64,000 bases of DNA, from assembly GCF_012726345.1 (NCBI RefSeq), contig NZ_PTXN01000002.1, positions 482,958-546,957 of the forward strand. Direction: 5' to 3'. Numbering within the stretch: the stretch's first letter is position 1; every line of letters starts with the position of its first letter. Of this stretch, positions 17,828 to 27,098 are shown piece by piece. Made by a program: the position numbers and the translations under genes. Below the pieces are notes generated by a model. That model did no database searches. It saw only the letters and a program-made list of their open reading frames with translations, and was not told where the DNA came from. This DNA comes from Marinomonas sp. UCMA 3892 (GTDB lineage Bacteria > Pseudomonadota > Gammaproteobacteria > Pseudomonadales > Marinomonadaceae).

Positions 17828-18790
17828 TTACTTATATATATCAGCAAGGTCGGCTAAATCCCAATTACCGCCAGTCAATACCACGCACACTTTCTCATCT
17901 GGTTTAAGTTTAACAGCACCTGACAATAGCGCACCCACTCCAATGGAAGCGGCTGGCTCAGCAATCAATTTGGCGTCTTTAGCAAGGCTACGCATCCCAG
18001 CAATAATATGCTCATCATCCACCAAGATAATTTCGTCAACGTACTTTTCAATAATAGGATAAGGATTTTGCCCAGGAACACTGATTCTTAACCCATCAGC
18101 AATGGTATTTTTTAGGGGCAACGTGGTTCGTTCTTTATTGATTCGGCTGTAATAATACTTTGGGGTTAATGCCGGCTCGGCACCGATAACACGCACGGAC
18201 GGGTTAATTTCTTTGATGGCCGTTGCAATACCAGAAATAAGTCCGCCGCCGCCCATAGGGATAATTACGGTATCCACATCCTCTAAATCCTCCAGTATTT
18301 CACAACCAATTGTGCCCTGCCCCGCCATCACTAGCGGATCTTCAAAAGCATGAACTGGGACATATTGGTTTTCTTCGGCAATTTCATAAACCCTTTTCCA
18401 CCGAGCAGCCGTGTCCCCATCAAAAAGAACTACTTCGGCCCCCAGCGCTTTGGTGTTCTCAATTTTAATTTTAGGCGTAGTCACTGGCAGAACTAATATA
18501 GCTTTTACTCCCAACATTCTGGCAGCATAAGCCAAACCTTGCGCATGATTGCCCGATGACGTAGCAATAATGCCATTAGCAATTTCTTCTTTTGACATAG
18601 AAAGCGTCTTATTTAGCGCGCCACGAATTTTGAATGCTCCCGTAATCTGCAAGTTTTCGGGCTTAAGATAAAGTTGGCAACCAAGGTTCAGCTCTATCTT
18701 TTCCGCACGCAAAAGAGGGGTGTGTTTGATATGAGGCTCTAGCCGCTTTTGGGCTTCTCTAATGTCCTCAATGGTTGGATAATCGCGCAT
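17828..18790 (-). CDS. PLP-dependent threonine/serine/hydroxyaspartate dehydratase family
   Basis: A 320-residue fold-type II PLP enzyme without a C-terminal ACT regulatory domain, so it is a catabolic-type dehydratase or serine racemase relative. The PLP-binding lysine is in LQITGAFKIRGALNK (about residue 53). The phosphate-cradle SSGNHAQGLAYAA and the glycine-rich loop PMGGGGLISG follow. An AAGGAG ribosome site precedes the start. The upstream gene is an ornithine-cyclodeaminase-family reductase. That pairing occurs in hydroxyectoine breakdown (EutB/EutC) and in the beta-hydroxyaspartate cycle (BhcB/BhcD), so threonine is not necessarily the substrate. Neither full pathway is present in the window. 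Confidence 0.85.
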   Translation of the reverse strand: MRDYPTIEDIREAQKRLEPHIKHTPLLRAEKIELNLGCQLYLKPENLQITGAFKIRGALNKTLSMSKEEIANGIIATSSGNHAQGLAYAARMLGVKAILVLPVTTPKIKIENTKALGAEVVLFDGDTAARWKRVYEIAEENQYVPVHAFEDPLVMAGQGTIGCEILEDLEDVDTVIIPMGGGGLISGIATAIKEINPSVRVIGAEPALTPKYYYSRINKERTTLPLKNTIADGLRISVPGQNPYPIIEKYVDEIILVDDEHIIAGMRSLAKDAKLIAEPAASIGVGALLSGAVKLKPDEKVCVVLTGGNWDLADLADIYK

Positions 18791-18846
18791 CTTACTGACT
18801 CCTTAATGCGTATAAACTTAGTTTTAAACGGTAAAATAGAACGCGA

Positions 18847-19836
18847 CTAAAAAAACTCGAAGCTCGTTCCAATGCCTTGTGCAATCGCATTCTGGTAAAT
18901 TTTGCTTGCTGATGTGTTGTCTTGTATGGCCATACCGGTGGAATCGAAAATCGTAATTTCTTGATCATTTTCTCTTCCAGGTTTTGTGCCCAACAAAATT
19001 TCACCAATTTCCGCGTGAATATTCTCTTTCGTTATAATGTTCTGATTGAGCGGATGCCATGTTTCGCCTTTTTCGGTGCATTGAGCCATGGAATCATTCA
19101 CTATTTTGGCGTGTCGAAAGATCTCGGGATCTAATTCTTGCTTGCCCTGCTGATCACTGCCAATAGCAATAATATGTGTGCCCGGTTTAATCCAATCAGC
19201 TTCCACCAACGCTCCTTTGCCTCGCGTGGTGGTAATTAAGATATCCGCGTGTTCTACCGCTTCTTTTTTAGAAGGGGAAATAATAACAGGAATGCCAAGT
19301 TCACTTTCCATATCTGTTTTGAACTGAGCCAGCGTGTCTTCAGTCCTGCTCCACGCATGAATCTCTTCAATTTTCATAACTTCATTAATGGCTCTAATTT
19401 GCATCCTTGCTTGGTTTCCCGTACCAATACAGGTCACCTTCTGGGCATTTTTTCTTGCCAACACCTTAACGGATACGGCACCAGAAGCGCCGGTTCTAAG
19501 GCCCGTTAATAAACTGCCATCCATAACACACAGCAAGGCACAGGTTTTCGCATCAAATAACAAAATACTGCCCATATTCGTAGGAAGCCCATGCTCTGAA
19601 GGGTTATTAACAAACCCACCCGATGAGGATTTCATGGAGATCATTTCATCTGGCTTAAAATAACTAAGCTTAAAATCAATTTCACCACGGGGAGATGGTA
19701 AATGTATTCCGATGTAATCAGGCTGAACGACTTGGCTAAGGTTAAAAGCTTTATAAGCTTCCTCTACCCTTTCAATCACTTCCGGCATGGTAATCAACTT
19801 GCCAACCTGCTCTTTATTAAGCAATAGCGTTTTCAT
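18847..19836 (-). CDS. Ornithine cyclodeaminase/mu-crystallin-family NAD(P)-dependent enzyme
   Basis: A 329-residue protein with the family's substrate-side lysine region ([21 protein letters not shown]), the [19 protein letters not shown] segment and a Rossmann nucleotide site, [17 protein letters not shown] (about residue 130). Members include ornithine cyclodeaminase, ketimine and iminosuccinate reductases, and EutC. The second of two close ATGs, at 19836, has AGAGG six bases upstream. It is flanked by a cupin gene and a PLP-dehydratase gene on the same strand, with short gaps, suggesting one amino-acid catabolic operon. An imine or ketimine reductase role next to an ammonia-lyase is plausible but unproven. 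Confidence 0.85.
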   Translation of the reverse strand: MKTLLLNKEQVGKLITMPEVIERVEEAYKAFNLSQVVQPDYIGIHLPSPRGEIDFKLSYFKPDEMISMKSSSGGFVNNPSEHGLPTNMGSILLFDAKTCALLCVMDGSLLTGLRTGASGAVSVKVLARKNAQKVTCIGTGNQARMQIRAINEVMKIEEIHAWSRTEDTLAQFKTDMESELGIPVIISPSKKEAVEHADILITTTRGKGALVEADWIKPGTHIIAIGSDQQGKQELDPEIFRHAKIVNDSMAQCTEKGETWHPLNQNIITKENIHAEIGEILLGTKPGRENDQEITIFDSTGMAIQDNTSASKIYQNAIAQGIGTSFEFF

Positions 19837-19863
19837 ATTCATCCTCTTTTTCTAAATACCAAA

Positions 19864-20637
19864 CTAGGCGGGTCGAAAAATTGCGTAGACCTTTTTGACG
19901 TATTCAAGACTTTCCCAACTGCATTGGGCTCCTTGTTGAACTAAAAACACATCCCCTTCAACAAAGGTGCCTTTTCTTCCTAATTCATCAATAAATGTCA
20001 CACTACCTTCGAGTAAGTACATAAATTCGTAGTGTTTATATTTCATCGCAAGACGATGATAAGGCGTGGAGTCCCAGCAGCCACATACGAACTGGTTATC
20101 AAAGGACAAATAGTCTGTGTGATTACGGCAGCTTGGCGTAGGCCCCACCAACAGTTCAGCTAGCGGAGTCCCAGAAGGCTCAAGCATAGCGGATAAATTA
20201 ATAGGGGTTATCTTATTATCACTTGGTGTACTTTGGTTATAACGCATATAAATTAACGTCGTTGCTTCCTCACAATGCCATGAAAAAGAACAACCATGTA
20301 ACAAGACTAAACTGGATGATTTACCTAAAACCATTGGCTCATCTTGAGTCAATGATAGCTTTCCTTTTATAGTAAAAATAAACTCATCCGCTACTAGCTC
20401 AGTAACAGCACCACTCCCAGGCGATAACTGAATAACACCTATTTCAACCGGCCCTTCAGGTAAAGGCAACGCTCTTCGCTGTCTTAGAAATGGATCCTGA
20501 TCAAGATTATTAACACACGCACTTGCCTCAAACAGTTCTTCAGCAAATGCTTTGAGATCAACAAACGAAGGAACAGTACCCAAGTCAACAAGAGACGATT
20601 GCTCTGATATTGAATTTAGAAAAGTAGCCTGAGACAT
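19864..20637 (-). CDS. Double-cupin domain protein
   Basis: A 257-residue protein with two cupin-like halves: residues about 70-125 (GVIQLSPGSGAVTELVADEFIFTIKG) and about 195-255 (YKHYEFMYLLEGSVTFIDELG, then GDVFLVQQGAQCSWES). The layout recalls (S)-ureidoglycine aminohydrolase-like or DUF861-type cupins, but the metal-binding histidines are sparse and no reaction can be assigned. The ATG at 20637 has AGAGG upstream and is preferred over 20664. It is the first gene of the operon with the cyclodeaminase-like and dehydratase genes. It may be an isomerase, a hydrolase or a ligand-sensing protein for that pathway. Confidence 0.72.
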   Translation of the reverse strand: MSQATFLNSISEQSSLVDLGTVPSFVDLKAFAEELFEASACVNNLDQDPFLRQRRALPLPEGPVEIGVIQLSPGSGAVTELVADEFIFTIKGKLSLTQDEPMVLGKSSSLVLLHGCSFSWHCEEATTLIYMRYNQSTPSDNKITPINLSAMLEPSGTPLAELLVGPTPSCRNHTDYLSFDNQFVCGCWDSTPYHRLAMKYKHYEFMYLLEGSVTFIDELGRKGTFVEGDVFLVQQGAQCSWESLEYVKKVYAIFRPA

Positions 20638-20927
20638 AAAAACCTCTAGATGAATAAATACCAACTAAAGTATAAACATCCAGAGAAAACGATAATCGCG
20701 GTTTCCTAACTCAAGACCAATCACATCCGCTTTTTTTAACAGATTAAACAGCATAATGTGATGAAACCCTCTCTACTCAAGAACCTAAAGACTCCTGTCA
20801 CCGTCTCTGAAATTAAATAGGTAAACGCGGCTTAATTCCCCCCCTTAGCTATATTGTCTAAGCCGTCGCAGGTATGATGGCGCATTCTTAAGCTTTTAAA
20901 CTTTTTGACTTATTACCGGACACTTTT

Positions 20928-21338
20928 ATGAACGACGAGATCAACTACACAAACAATCCTCTACACGGTCTGGGATTACAAGAGCTACTCACCCAGATAG
21001 TTGATCACTATGGTTTTGAGATTCTTTACGCCTATCTAAACATCAACTGTTTCAAAACTAATCCAAGTATTGAATCCAGTGTGAAGTTTCTCAAGAAAAC
21101 CGAATGGGCGCGGGAGAAAGTAGAAGTTTTCTACCTCTACAAATATAAGAACCTGCCACGCGTGTCATCAGAGCAATTTGCCTTACCACCAAGAAAACGC
21201 ATTATCCCTGAAGGCCAAACACCCCGCGAACCGGCTGAATTAAGTTTGGAAGATGCTGAACGCGTGCGAGAAAAACAGGCGCAGAAAGCCGCTGAACATG
21301 GCAAGACAAAAAGATATGGCAACAGTAAGTTTGATTGA
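20928..21338 (+). CDS. VF530-family (DUF2132) small DNA-binding-like protein
   Basis: The N-terminal 70 residues match the VF530 family: [52 protein letters not shown] and [11 protein letters not shown]. The family is widespread in gammaproteobacteria and is thought to bind DNA, but its role is unknown. This copy has an extra basic and acidic C-terminal tail of about 60 residues ([20 protein letters not shown], ending [11 protein letters not shown]), likely disordered. It is divergent from the cupin operon, with a 290-base region in between. Confidence 0.85.
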   Translation: MNDEINYTNNPLHGLGLQELLTQIVDHYGFEILYAYLNINCFKTNPSIESSVKFLKKTEWAREKVEVFYLYKYKNLPRVSSEQFALPPRKRIIPEGQTPREPAELSLEDAERVREKQAQKAAEHGKTKRYGNSKFD

Positions 21339-21393
21339 TCGCAAAGGCGAATAGATAAACTGGATAGTAAGTTCGCAATCCTTGGAGAGATTT

Positions 21394-21972
21394 ATGTTGA
21401 GTATAAAAAAAACGCTTTTTATCCTACTGACCATGATGCCTTTTCTCGGGCATGCCCAGCAGGCTACCCATAATGAGCGTACTAATTATGGTGAAGCCTC
21501 TCTAGAGACAATGCGTACGCTTGATTTACTGACTATCTCAGATTTTATGAATAAAAATAAAACCATGCATATTCAAGATGTGGCAGGGATTTGTTCATTA
21601 CCCAATCAGATAAATATGTATGGAAGAGAACACGAGGTCATGGATAAGGTACTTTCCAGTAACGGCCTAGATAAAAGCTATTTTGTAAAAATAGGCTATG
21701 TAAATGTAGATTGTGGTGAAACCAACTTCATCATTGACGCGATGGAGAGAGATTCAGGGGTATTTATTAAATGGTTAGATTATGGTTTTGACCTTAATCG
21801 ACCAGTGCAATACAAGGGCATGGTTGGAACCCCAATTGATATTGGCTTTTATAACCTCAATAGAGCGGAAAAAGAAAAAAAGGGATTATGGCGAAAAAGC
21901 ATTTCTTACTTAAAGAAGCGTGGCTTTAAATCATGCAAAGAGTTGGGCATTAAATGCTCTATAGACTCTTAA
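21394..21972 (+). CDS. Secreted hypothetical protein
   Basis: I do not recognise the family. The 192-residue product starts with a clear signal peptide (MLSIKKTLFILLTMMPFLGHAQQ; cleavage after GHA likely), so it is periplasmic or secreted. The mature part has three well separated cysteines (GICSLPNQ, NVDCGETNF, KSCKELGIKC makes four) that could form disulfides. The C-terminal 35 residues are Lys-rich. GGAGAG lies seven bases before the ATG at 21394; a TTG at 21382 is also in frame. It follows the VF530 gene on the same strand. Confidence 0.7.
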   Translation: MLSIKKTLFILLTMMPFLGHAQQATHNERTNYGEASLETMRTLDLLTISDFMNKNKTMHIQDVAGICSLPNQINMYGREHEVMDKVLSSNGLDKSYFVKIGYVNVDCGETNFIIDAMERDSGVFIKWLDYGFDLNRPVQYKGMVGTPIDIGFYNLNRAEKEKKGLWRKSISYLKKRGFKSCKELGIKCSIDS

Positions 21973-22073
21973 TTTAACGCGACACAAACCTAAAAGAACA
22001 TGGTGCAGGCCAAATTATTGACGATTTATTGGAATTAATTCCTTCTGAAAATTAGCAGTGGCTACTAGCGCCT

Positions 22074-23021
22074 TCAAACTAGCAACTCCCCCTGCCAGCG
22101 TCCGGCCTCCCATTCGGCTTTTGTGACTTCCTTGATGAGAGGAGTCACCGCGTTTATTAAAGCCGTTTGCGGCCTTTCTATTGCGGTGGAGACACACACT
22201 TCACGCCATAGGGTTGGCGCCACAATGTCGATTGCTTGAATCTGATTTGTCTGCAATAAATGATAAAAGGCAGAGCTAGGTGACAGCATAATTCCATGGC
22301 CATCCGCCACATAGCGCAGTGTCGTCATGAGTTGCCCAAAAGCCGGCTTGTGGGACAACTTAACTCCGGTCTCCTCTTCATATTGACCCAAGACATAACC
22401 CAGTGAATCACGCGGGCCAGTAACAATCACCTCATGCTGAGCCAGCTCTGAAAATCGTATTTTTTTAGCGCCACTTAACACCTTATGGGAAGCCACTTTA
22501 GGCTCAGAACCCAGCGCCAAAAATAGTTTTTCTCGGAACAGTTTTTGTTGGCGAATTTGGCTCATGTCCGATCCATCAGGTGATGAAATAGCCATATCAA
22601 TTTCTCCTGACAACAATTGGTTAGACAAGCTATAAGATAAGCCGGCATGTAGATCCAAGGTGATCTTAGGATAACGCTGTTCAACCAAGGCCAATAACGG
22701 CACGGAAATAATATTGCCAATGGGCTGAGTCATGCCAATTGATAAAACGCCCGATGGCTCATGCTCAAACTGATGCACATCGCATTTTGCTTGTTCGATT
22801 TGACGCATGATGGATTGCGCATGGGCTCGAAAAATCTGTCCGCTTTGAGTTAACACCACGCCACGAAAGCTGCGATCAAATAAATTCGCCCCCAATTCAT
22901 GTTCAAGGTTTTCAATCTGCAAACTGATACTGGGCTGAGCGACATCTAATGCTCTTGCCGCCGCCGCAATGCTATTTAACTCGGCTGTTTTTAGAAAAAA
23001 GGTTAATTGTTTGCTGTTCAT
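22074..23021 (-). CDS. LysR-family transcriptional regulator
   Basis: A 315-residue regulator with the N-terminal LysR helix-turn-helix (FFLKTAELNSIAAAARALDVAQPSISLQIENLEHELGANLF) and a periplasmic-binding-like effector domain (PSGVLSIGMTQPIGNIISVPLL onward). MNSKQLTF at 23021 is the canonical LysR start even though the ribosome site is weak. It is divergent from a class II aldolase gene with an approximately 110-base shared promoter region, and probably regulates it. Confidence 0.9.
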   Translation of the reverse strand: MNSKQLTFFLKTAELNSIAAAARALDVAQPSISLQIENLEHELGANLFDRSFRGVVLTQSGQIFRAHAQSIMRQIEQAKCDVHQFEHEPSGVLSIGMTQPIGNIISVPLLALVEQRYPKITLDLHAGLSYSLSNQLLSGEIDMAISSPDGSDMSQIRQQKLFREKLFLALGSEPKVASHKVLSGAKKIRFSELAQHEVIVTGPRDSLGYVLGQYEEETGVKLSHKPAFGQLMTTLRYVADGHGIMLSPSSAFYHLLQTNQIQAIDIVAPTLWREVCVSTAIERPQTALINAVTPLIKEVTKAEWEAGRWQGELLV

Positions 23022-23131
23022 AATCGAGATAGCTATATAAAAAGTATTGAACCACACCATATTAATTTTTGTTTTTTATAGCCAGTTTTTTATTTAGCCT
23101 AACAACAAAACAACAAGAAAAGAGAGAAATT

Positions 23132-23902
23132 ATGTCTACAGCAAAACGCTATTTTGAACAGCCCAGCCGATTCAGTGATGCCGAATGGCAAGCGAGACAA
23201 GACTTAGCCGCCATGTACCGAATCTTTGCCTACCTAAAATGGGATGAGTCCATCTACAACCATATTTCTTTGCGCGTACCGGGTGAAGACGAACACTTTT
23301 TGATTAACCCTTTTGGGCTACATTACAGTGAGGTAACGGCTTCGAACTTGGTTAAAATCGACTTAAAAGGCAATATCATTGGCCATTCTGACTGGCCAAT
23401 TAACCCTGCTGGATTTACCTTCCATAGTGCCATTCACGAGCAAGTTGAAGGTGCTCACTGCATTATGCACGTCCATACCACGCCTACTTTGGCCGTTTGC
23501 TGTCTAGAAGATGGCATGTCATATAGCAATTTCTATTCAGCACAAATCTACAACAAGGTGGCTTACCACGACTTCGAAGGCATCACCCTGCATATGGATG
23601 AAGGTCAACGCATTATTGACAGCGCCGAGGGTAAGCCGATTTTAATGCTAAGGAACCATGGCCCCGTGGTCATGGGTGGAACCTTGGCTCAAGCCTTTGC
23701 CCTTATGTGGTTGGTTAATCGAGCTTGTGAAGTGCAAAAGGCGTCTATGTCCATGGGACAAGTACGCGAAATACCTGAAGAAATTTGCAAAAAATGCACC
23801 GCAGCCTCCCTTCCCCTTGACCCCAAATACGGTGCTGGTGAAGATGTTTTTGCCGCGATGAAACGTATTATTGAAAGACAGGATCCGTCTTACAAACAAT
23901 AG
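23132..23902 (+). CDS. Class II aldolase/adducin-family protein
   Basis: A 256-residue cytoplasmic protein with the class II aldolase metal site: HSAIHEQVEGAHCIMHVHTTPT contains the HxH pair, and a further histidine lies in MLRNHGPVVMGG. The N-terminal ISLRVPGEDEHFLINPFGLHYSEVTASNLVKIDLKG is typical of the family that includes fuculose-phosphate aldolase and sugar-acid decarboxylases. AGAGAG precedes the ATG at 23132. Substrate unknown; its divergent LysR gene is its likely regulator. Confidence 0.88.
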   Translation: MSTAKRYFEQPSRFSDAEWQARQDLAAMYRIFAYLKWDESIYNHISLRVPGEDEHFLINPFGLHYSEVTASNLVKIDLKGNIIGHSDWPINPAGFTFHSAIHEQVEGAHCIMHVHTTPTLAVCCLEDGMSYSNFYSAQIYNKVAYHDFEGITLHMDEGQRIIDSAEGKPILMLRNHGPVVMGGTLAQAFALMWLVNRACEVQKASMSMGQVREIPEEICKKCTAASLPLDPKYGAGEDVFAAMKRIIERQDPSYKQ

Positions 23903-23913
23903 TCTTAGATATA

Positions 23914-23950
23914 AAAAAAACCACACCCTTAAAAAAGGCGTGGTTTTTAA
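23914..23950. terminator. Bidirectional terminator between aldolase and TRAP genes
   Basis: A-rich stretch, stem around AAACCACACC / GGCGTGGTTT with one mismatch, and a T-run on the + strand; the A-run gives T on the - strand. It sits between the convergent aldolase and TRAP solute-binding-protein genes. Confidence 0.82.
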
Positions 23951-23974
23951 TTTTTCATATAATTACAGAAAGAA

Positions 23975-25003
23975 TTACTGACTCAATTCACTTACATTTT
24001 TTCTAAAGTAAGCGAGCGCTGCTTTGGCATCCACTTTACGATCAGAGACAGAGTCAATCCATGCCTGATCTATTCCCTCGTCCAATTTATCCATATCTTT
24101 TACGATAGCATCATCTTTAGAAAGATAGACCACGTTCACACCGTTCGCTTTTGCCTCCAAGATACCGTCTTGATCTTCTTTACCCCAAGCTGCGCCAGCG
24201 AGTCTTGAAAGCTTTTCACCTGAAACACTCATAATAGCGTCTTGGTCTTTTTTACTAAGACTGTCTAGCGTATCTGGGTTCATCACAATACTAAATGCAG
24301 TGGTGTAAAGCCCTTTAGGGAACAAGATAAGGTCAGTCGTGACCTCATGTAAACGCAAGGTCATTTGCTGCGAAGCCGGTAAAAAGGTGCCATCTACCAC
24401 ACCTTGCTGCATCATTTCATAAGATTTAGGCGCGGGAGCAGAAACGGGCGTCACTTCTAAACGTTCAGCAAGAGTATTTACCAAACCACCACCAATACGC
24501 ATTTTTTTACCTTTCAAGTCGTCTAACGATTTGACTGGAAAGTTAGTATTCAACTGACCTGGGCCATGCACAAACAAGGCAAGTAATTCCAAACCTCTGA
24601 ATTCTTGGTCAGCTTTGAAGAATTTTTCATAGGTATTCCACAATGCCACAGATCCCACTTCCGCATCGGTGATTTCACCAGGAATTTCCGCCACACTGGC
24701 TAATTTGAATCTGCCAGGTAAATAAGCATTAACACTAAAGCCCACATCAAATACACCATCTTCTACGGCATCGAAGATCGTTTTAGGGTCACCGGTATAG
24801 TTTTCAATAACCACTTCTACACGACCCTCAGTTGCCTTTTCAACCCACTGCTTCCAAGTTGGCCAAACAATGGAGTTTTGTGAACTCGTTGGCGGTAACC
24901 AAGTAGCCACATGCAAAGTCGTCTCTGCAGCTGAAGCCAGTCCGGATACTAAAATTGATGTACCACAAACTGCCCAAAGTAGATTTTTTTTAACATTCAT
25001 CAT
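23975..25003 (-). CDS. TRAP transporter solute-binding protein (DctP-type)
   Basis: Periplasmic binding protein of a TRAP importer, 342 residues, with a Sec signal peptide ending ASAAETTLHVATWLPP. The family's ligand-carboxylate arginine sits in DDLKGKKMRIGGGLV (about residue 165). The VVDGTFLPASQQMTLRLHEVT region matches DctP proteins for organic acids. It is the last gene of the Q-M-P set, separated from the large permease gene by 146 bases that contain an ATGACTTT / AAAGTCAT inverted repeat, so it may have extra transcriptional control. It lies beside the phenylacetate genes, but a terminator after paaZ makes a shared transcript uncertain. Confidence 0.92.
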   Translation of the reverse strand: MMNVKKNLLWAVCGTSILVSGLASAAETTLHVATWLPPTSSQNSIVWPTWKQWVEKATEGRVEVVIENYTGDPKTIFDAVEDGVFDVGFSVNAYLPGRFKLASVAEIPGEITDAEVGSVALWNTYEKFFKADQEFRGLELLALFVHGPGQLNTNFPVKSLDDLKGKKMRIGGGLVNTLAERLEVTPVSAPAPKSYEMMQQGVVDGTFLPASQQMTLRLHEVTTDLILFPKGLYTTAFSIVMNPDTLDSLSKKDQDAIMSVSGEKLSRLAGAAWGKEDQDGILEAKANGVNVVYLSKDDAIVKDMDKLDEGIDQAWIDSVSDRKVDAKAALAYFRKNVSELSQ

Positions 25004-25149
25004 ATTTATTATTCCTATAGTTTATGATTTACATTGATAAAAACTTTGCTCTCTCATCACCATGACTTTATATAAAATCAGTAAAAAACTTATAATTATG
25101 CAAAGTCATAAAACGCCCTAACCATTAATAAAGCCTATTTTAAAAATCA

Positions 25150-26478
25150 TTAGTCATATAAAAAATTAGGCAAAAACATCGATACTGGAACGATGAATAC
25201 AATAATTAAAAGTCGAATAATATCTGCACACCAAAACGGTGTAACACCTTTGAAAATCGTACCTGCTTTTACATCCTTTAATACCGCACTTAATACAAAT
25301 ACATTCATCCCCACAGGTGGCGTAATTAAACTAATCTCCGTCACCACGACAACGACAATGCCAAACCAAACAAGGTCAAAACCCAAGCTAGACACTAGAG
25401 GAAAAAAAACTGGCACCGTTAGTAACAGCATGGAAAGACTTTCGAATACCATGCCAAGAATGATGTAAATGGCGAGGATAACCATAATCACCAACATCGG
25501 ACTTAACTCCAATGCAGTGACAAAGCTCAACAAAGCATCTGGCAAGCCCGCTCGGGTAATAAAATCTGAAAAGATAAACGCCCCAATAACAACGCAAAAC
25601 AGCATGGCAGAAGTTCGCGTGGTGTCCACTAGGGTCTCGACAATCCCACCAAAACTCAGGCTACGTCGAGCTAAACCAATAATTAGTGCTCCACCTGCAC
25701 CAATACCAGCCGCTTCGGTCGGAGTGAAAACGCCCAAATAAATACCGCCCATCACAATAATAAACAGCAATAAAACGCCCCAAATACTCTTTAAAGCAAG
25801 CATTCGCTCTTTAAAGCCCATTCGCTCACCGGCAGGACCAGCAGAAGGGTTACGCCAGACAACAAAACGCACCGCACACATATAGAGAAAAATCCCCAAC
25901 ATGCCGGGAATGAAGCCCGCTGCAAACAATTCACGAATACTGGTTTGGGTCAGCAAACCATAAATCACCAAAATAACGCTAGGAGGAATCAATATGCCCA
26001 ATGTTCCGCCAGCAGCAATCGAGGCGGTTGCCAAACTATCCGCATAACCAAACTTACGCATTGGTGGCATAGCCACTTTTGCCATAGTTGCAGAAGTGGC
26101 CAAACTAGAACCACAGATAGCTGAAAAACCACCACAAGCTAAGACTGTCGACATCGCCAATCCGCCTTTTCGATGCCCTAAAAAAGCATAAGAGGCGTTA
26201 TATAATTCCTGAGATAAACCAGAACGAGTCACTAAATTCCCCATCAGAATGAACAAGGGAATCACTGATAAATTGTAGTCTTGTACTGTTCCTATCACCC
26301 GACTGGACGCCAGTGTCAGCGCTGAAGTCCAACGAAAAGACAGGACATTATCAAAACTTAGACCCTGCAAAATAGCAAAACCTAAAAAGCCAACCACTCC
26401 CATTGCAAAAGCGATCGGCATACGAATAACTAAAATTAAAAACAACAGGACGGCAAAGCCGATTAATACAACTGACAT
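25150..26478 (-). CDS. TRAP transporter large permease (DctM-type)
   Basis: A 442-residue integral membrane protein with about a dozen hydrophobic segments and DctM landmarks: PIAFAMGVVGFLGFA near the N-terminus, SVIPLFILMGNLVTRSGL, IPPSVILVIYGLLTQTSI and TPTEAAGIGAGGALIIG. It couples uptake to the sodium gradient with the DctQ subunit encoded one base upstream. The start at 26478 uses GGAG seven bases before the ATG. Confidence 0.94.
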   Translation of the reverse strand: MSVVLIGFAVLLFLILVIRMPIAFAMGVVGFLGFAILQGLSFDNVLSFRWTSALTLASSRVIGTVQDYNLSVIPLFILMGNLVTRSGLSQELYNASYAFLGHRKGGLAMSTVLACGGFSAICGSSLATSATMAKVAMPPMRKFGYADSLATASIAAGGTLGILIPPSVILVIYGLLTQTSIRELFAAGFIPGMLGIFLYMCAVRFVVWRNPSAGPAGERMGFKERMLALKSIWGVLLLFIIVMGGIYLGVFTPTEAAGIGAGGALIIGLARRSLSFGGIVETLVDTTRTSAMLFCVVIGAFIFSDFITRAGLPDALLSFVTALELSPMLVIMVILAIYIILGMVFESLSMLLLTVPVFFPLVSSLGFDLVWFGIVVVVVTEISLITPPVGMNVFVLSAVLKDVKAGTIFKGVTPFWCADIIRLLIIVFIVPVSMFLPNFLYD

Positions 26479-26479
26479 G

Positions 26480-27013
26480 CTACTCTCCAAACTGCTGTGA
26501 TTCGTTATTGCCTTTCAGTACGCGATACGCACCGTAAGTCAACATACAAGCTGCCGTGATCCAGCTCATAATGGCGATATATTCGGTTAAATATCCGGTT
26601 GGTATTTTTAAATACTCGCTAACTTCGCCACGACGCAGAGAGCGCTCAGCCAGTTCATAAATACGAATGGCCAAGAAATAAAACGAAGAAGAGATAATAA
26701 ATACTGAAAAGATGCCAAGCACTTTAACGATCCGATTGCCTAACACATGATCCAATAAATCCACGACCACATGCCCTCCACGCCATGTAATCAAGGGCAT
26801 TTGAGCAAAAACCATAATAGCCAAGCCCATTTGAGTCAGTTCGAAGGCACCATTAATAGAATTATTAAACAGATAGCGGCCCACCACATCCACACAAGTA
26901 AGTGCCATCAACAAAAACAACACAGTTGCAGAAATCCCTTCTAACCCCACCCCAACCCAACGATATATATTTGGCTCTGGGTAATGCTTATCAATCCAGT
27001 CTCTTATCGACAT
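26480..27013 (-). CDS. TRAP transporter small permease (DctQ-type)
   Basis: A 177-residue four-helix membrane protein (GISATVLFLLMALTCVDVVG, then GRYLFNNSINGAFELTQMGL and the remaining helices). VDVVGRYLFN..I.GAFELT is the DctQ signature. It is the first gene of this TRAP set and partners the DctM-type protein directly downstream. Confidence 0.92.
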   Translation of the reverse strand: MSIRDWIDKHYPEPNIYRWVGVGLEGISATVLFLLMALTCVDVVGRYLFNNSINGAFELTQMGLAIMVFAQMPLITWRGGHVVVDLLDHVLGNRIVKVLGIFSVFIISSSFYFLAIRIYELAERSLRRGEVSEYLKIPTGYLTEYIAIMSWITAACMLTYGAYRVLKGNNESQQFGE

Positions 27014-27067
27014 AACAACTCCTAAATTCTTTTATTGTTTTAAGCTAGGTAAAATGCGCAAGACTTG

Positions 27068-27091
27068 AAAAAGGGAGAATAACTCCCCCTT
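27068..27091 (-). terminator. Intrinsic terminator after paaZ
   Basis: Read on the - strand, the stem GGGAG / CTCCC with a TTATT loop is flanked by AAGG and followed by five T residues. It starts about 8 bases after the paaZ stop codon. It would limit read-through from the paa genes into the TRAP genes downstream. Confidence 0.75.
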
Positions 27092-27098
27092 GTAATAA

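Noticed and set aside
17828..19836. Naming the pair eutB-eutC or bhcB-bhcD
   Set aside because: Both pathways use such a pair, and the diagnostic partner genes of either pathway are not in the window.
25062..25109. ATGACTTT / AAAGTCAT repeat before the TRAP binding-protein gene as an operator
   Set aside because: Only 8 bases per arm with a 32-base gap in AT-rich DNA and no second copy found; too weak to call.
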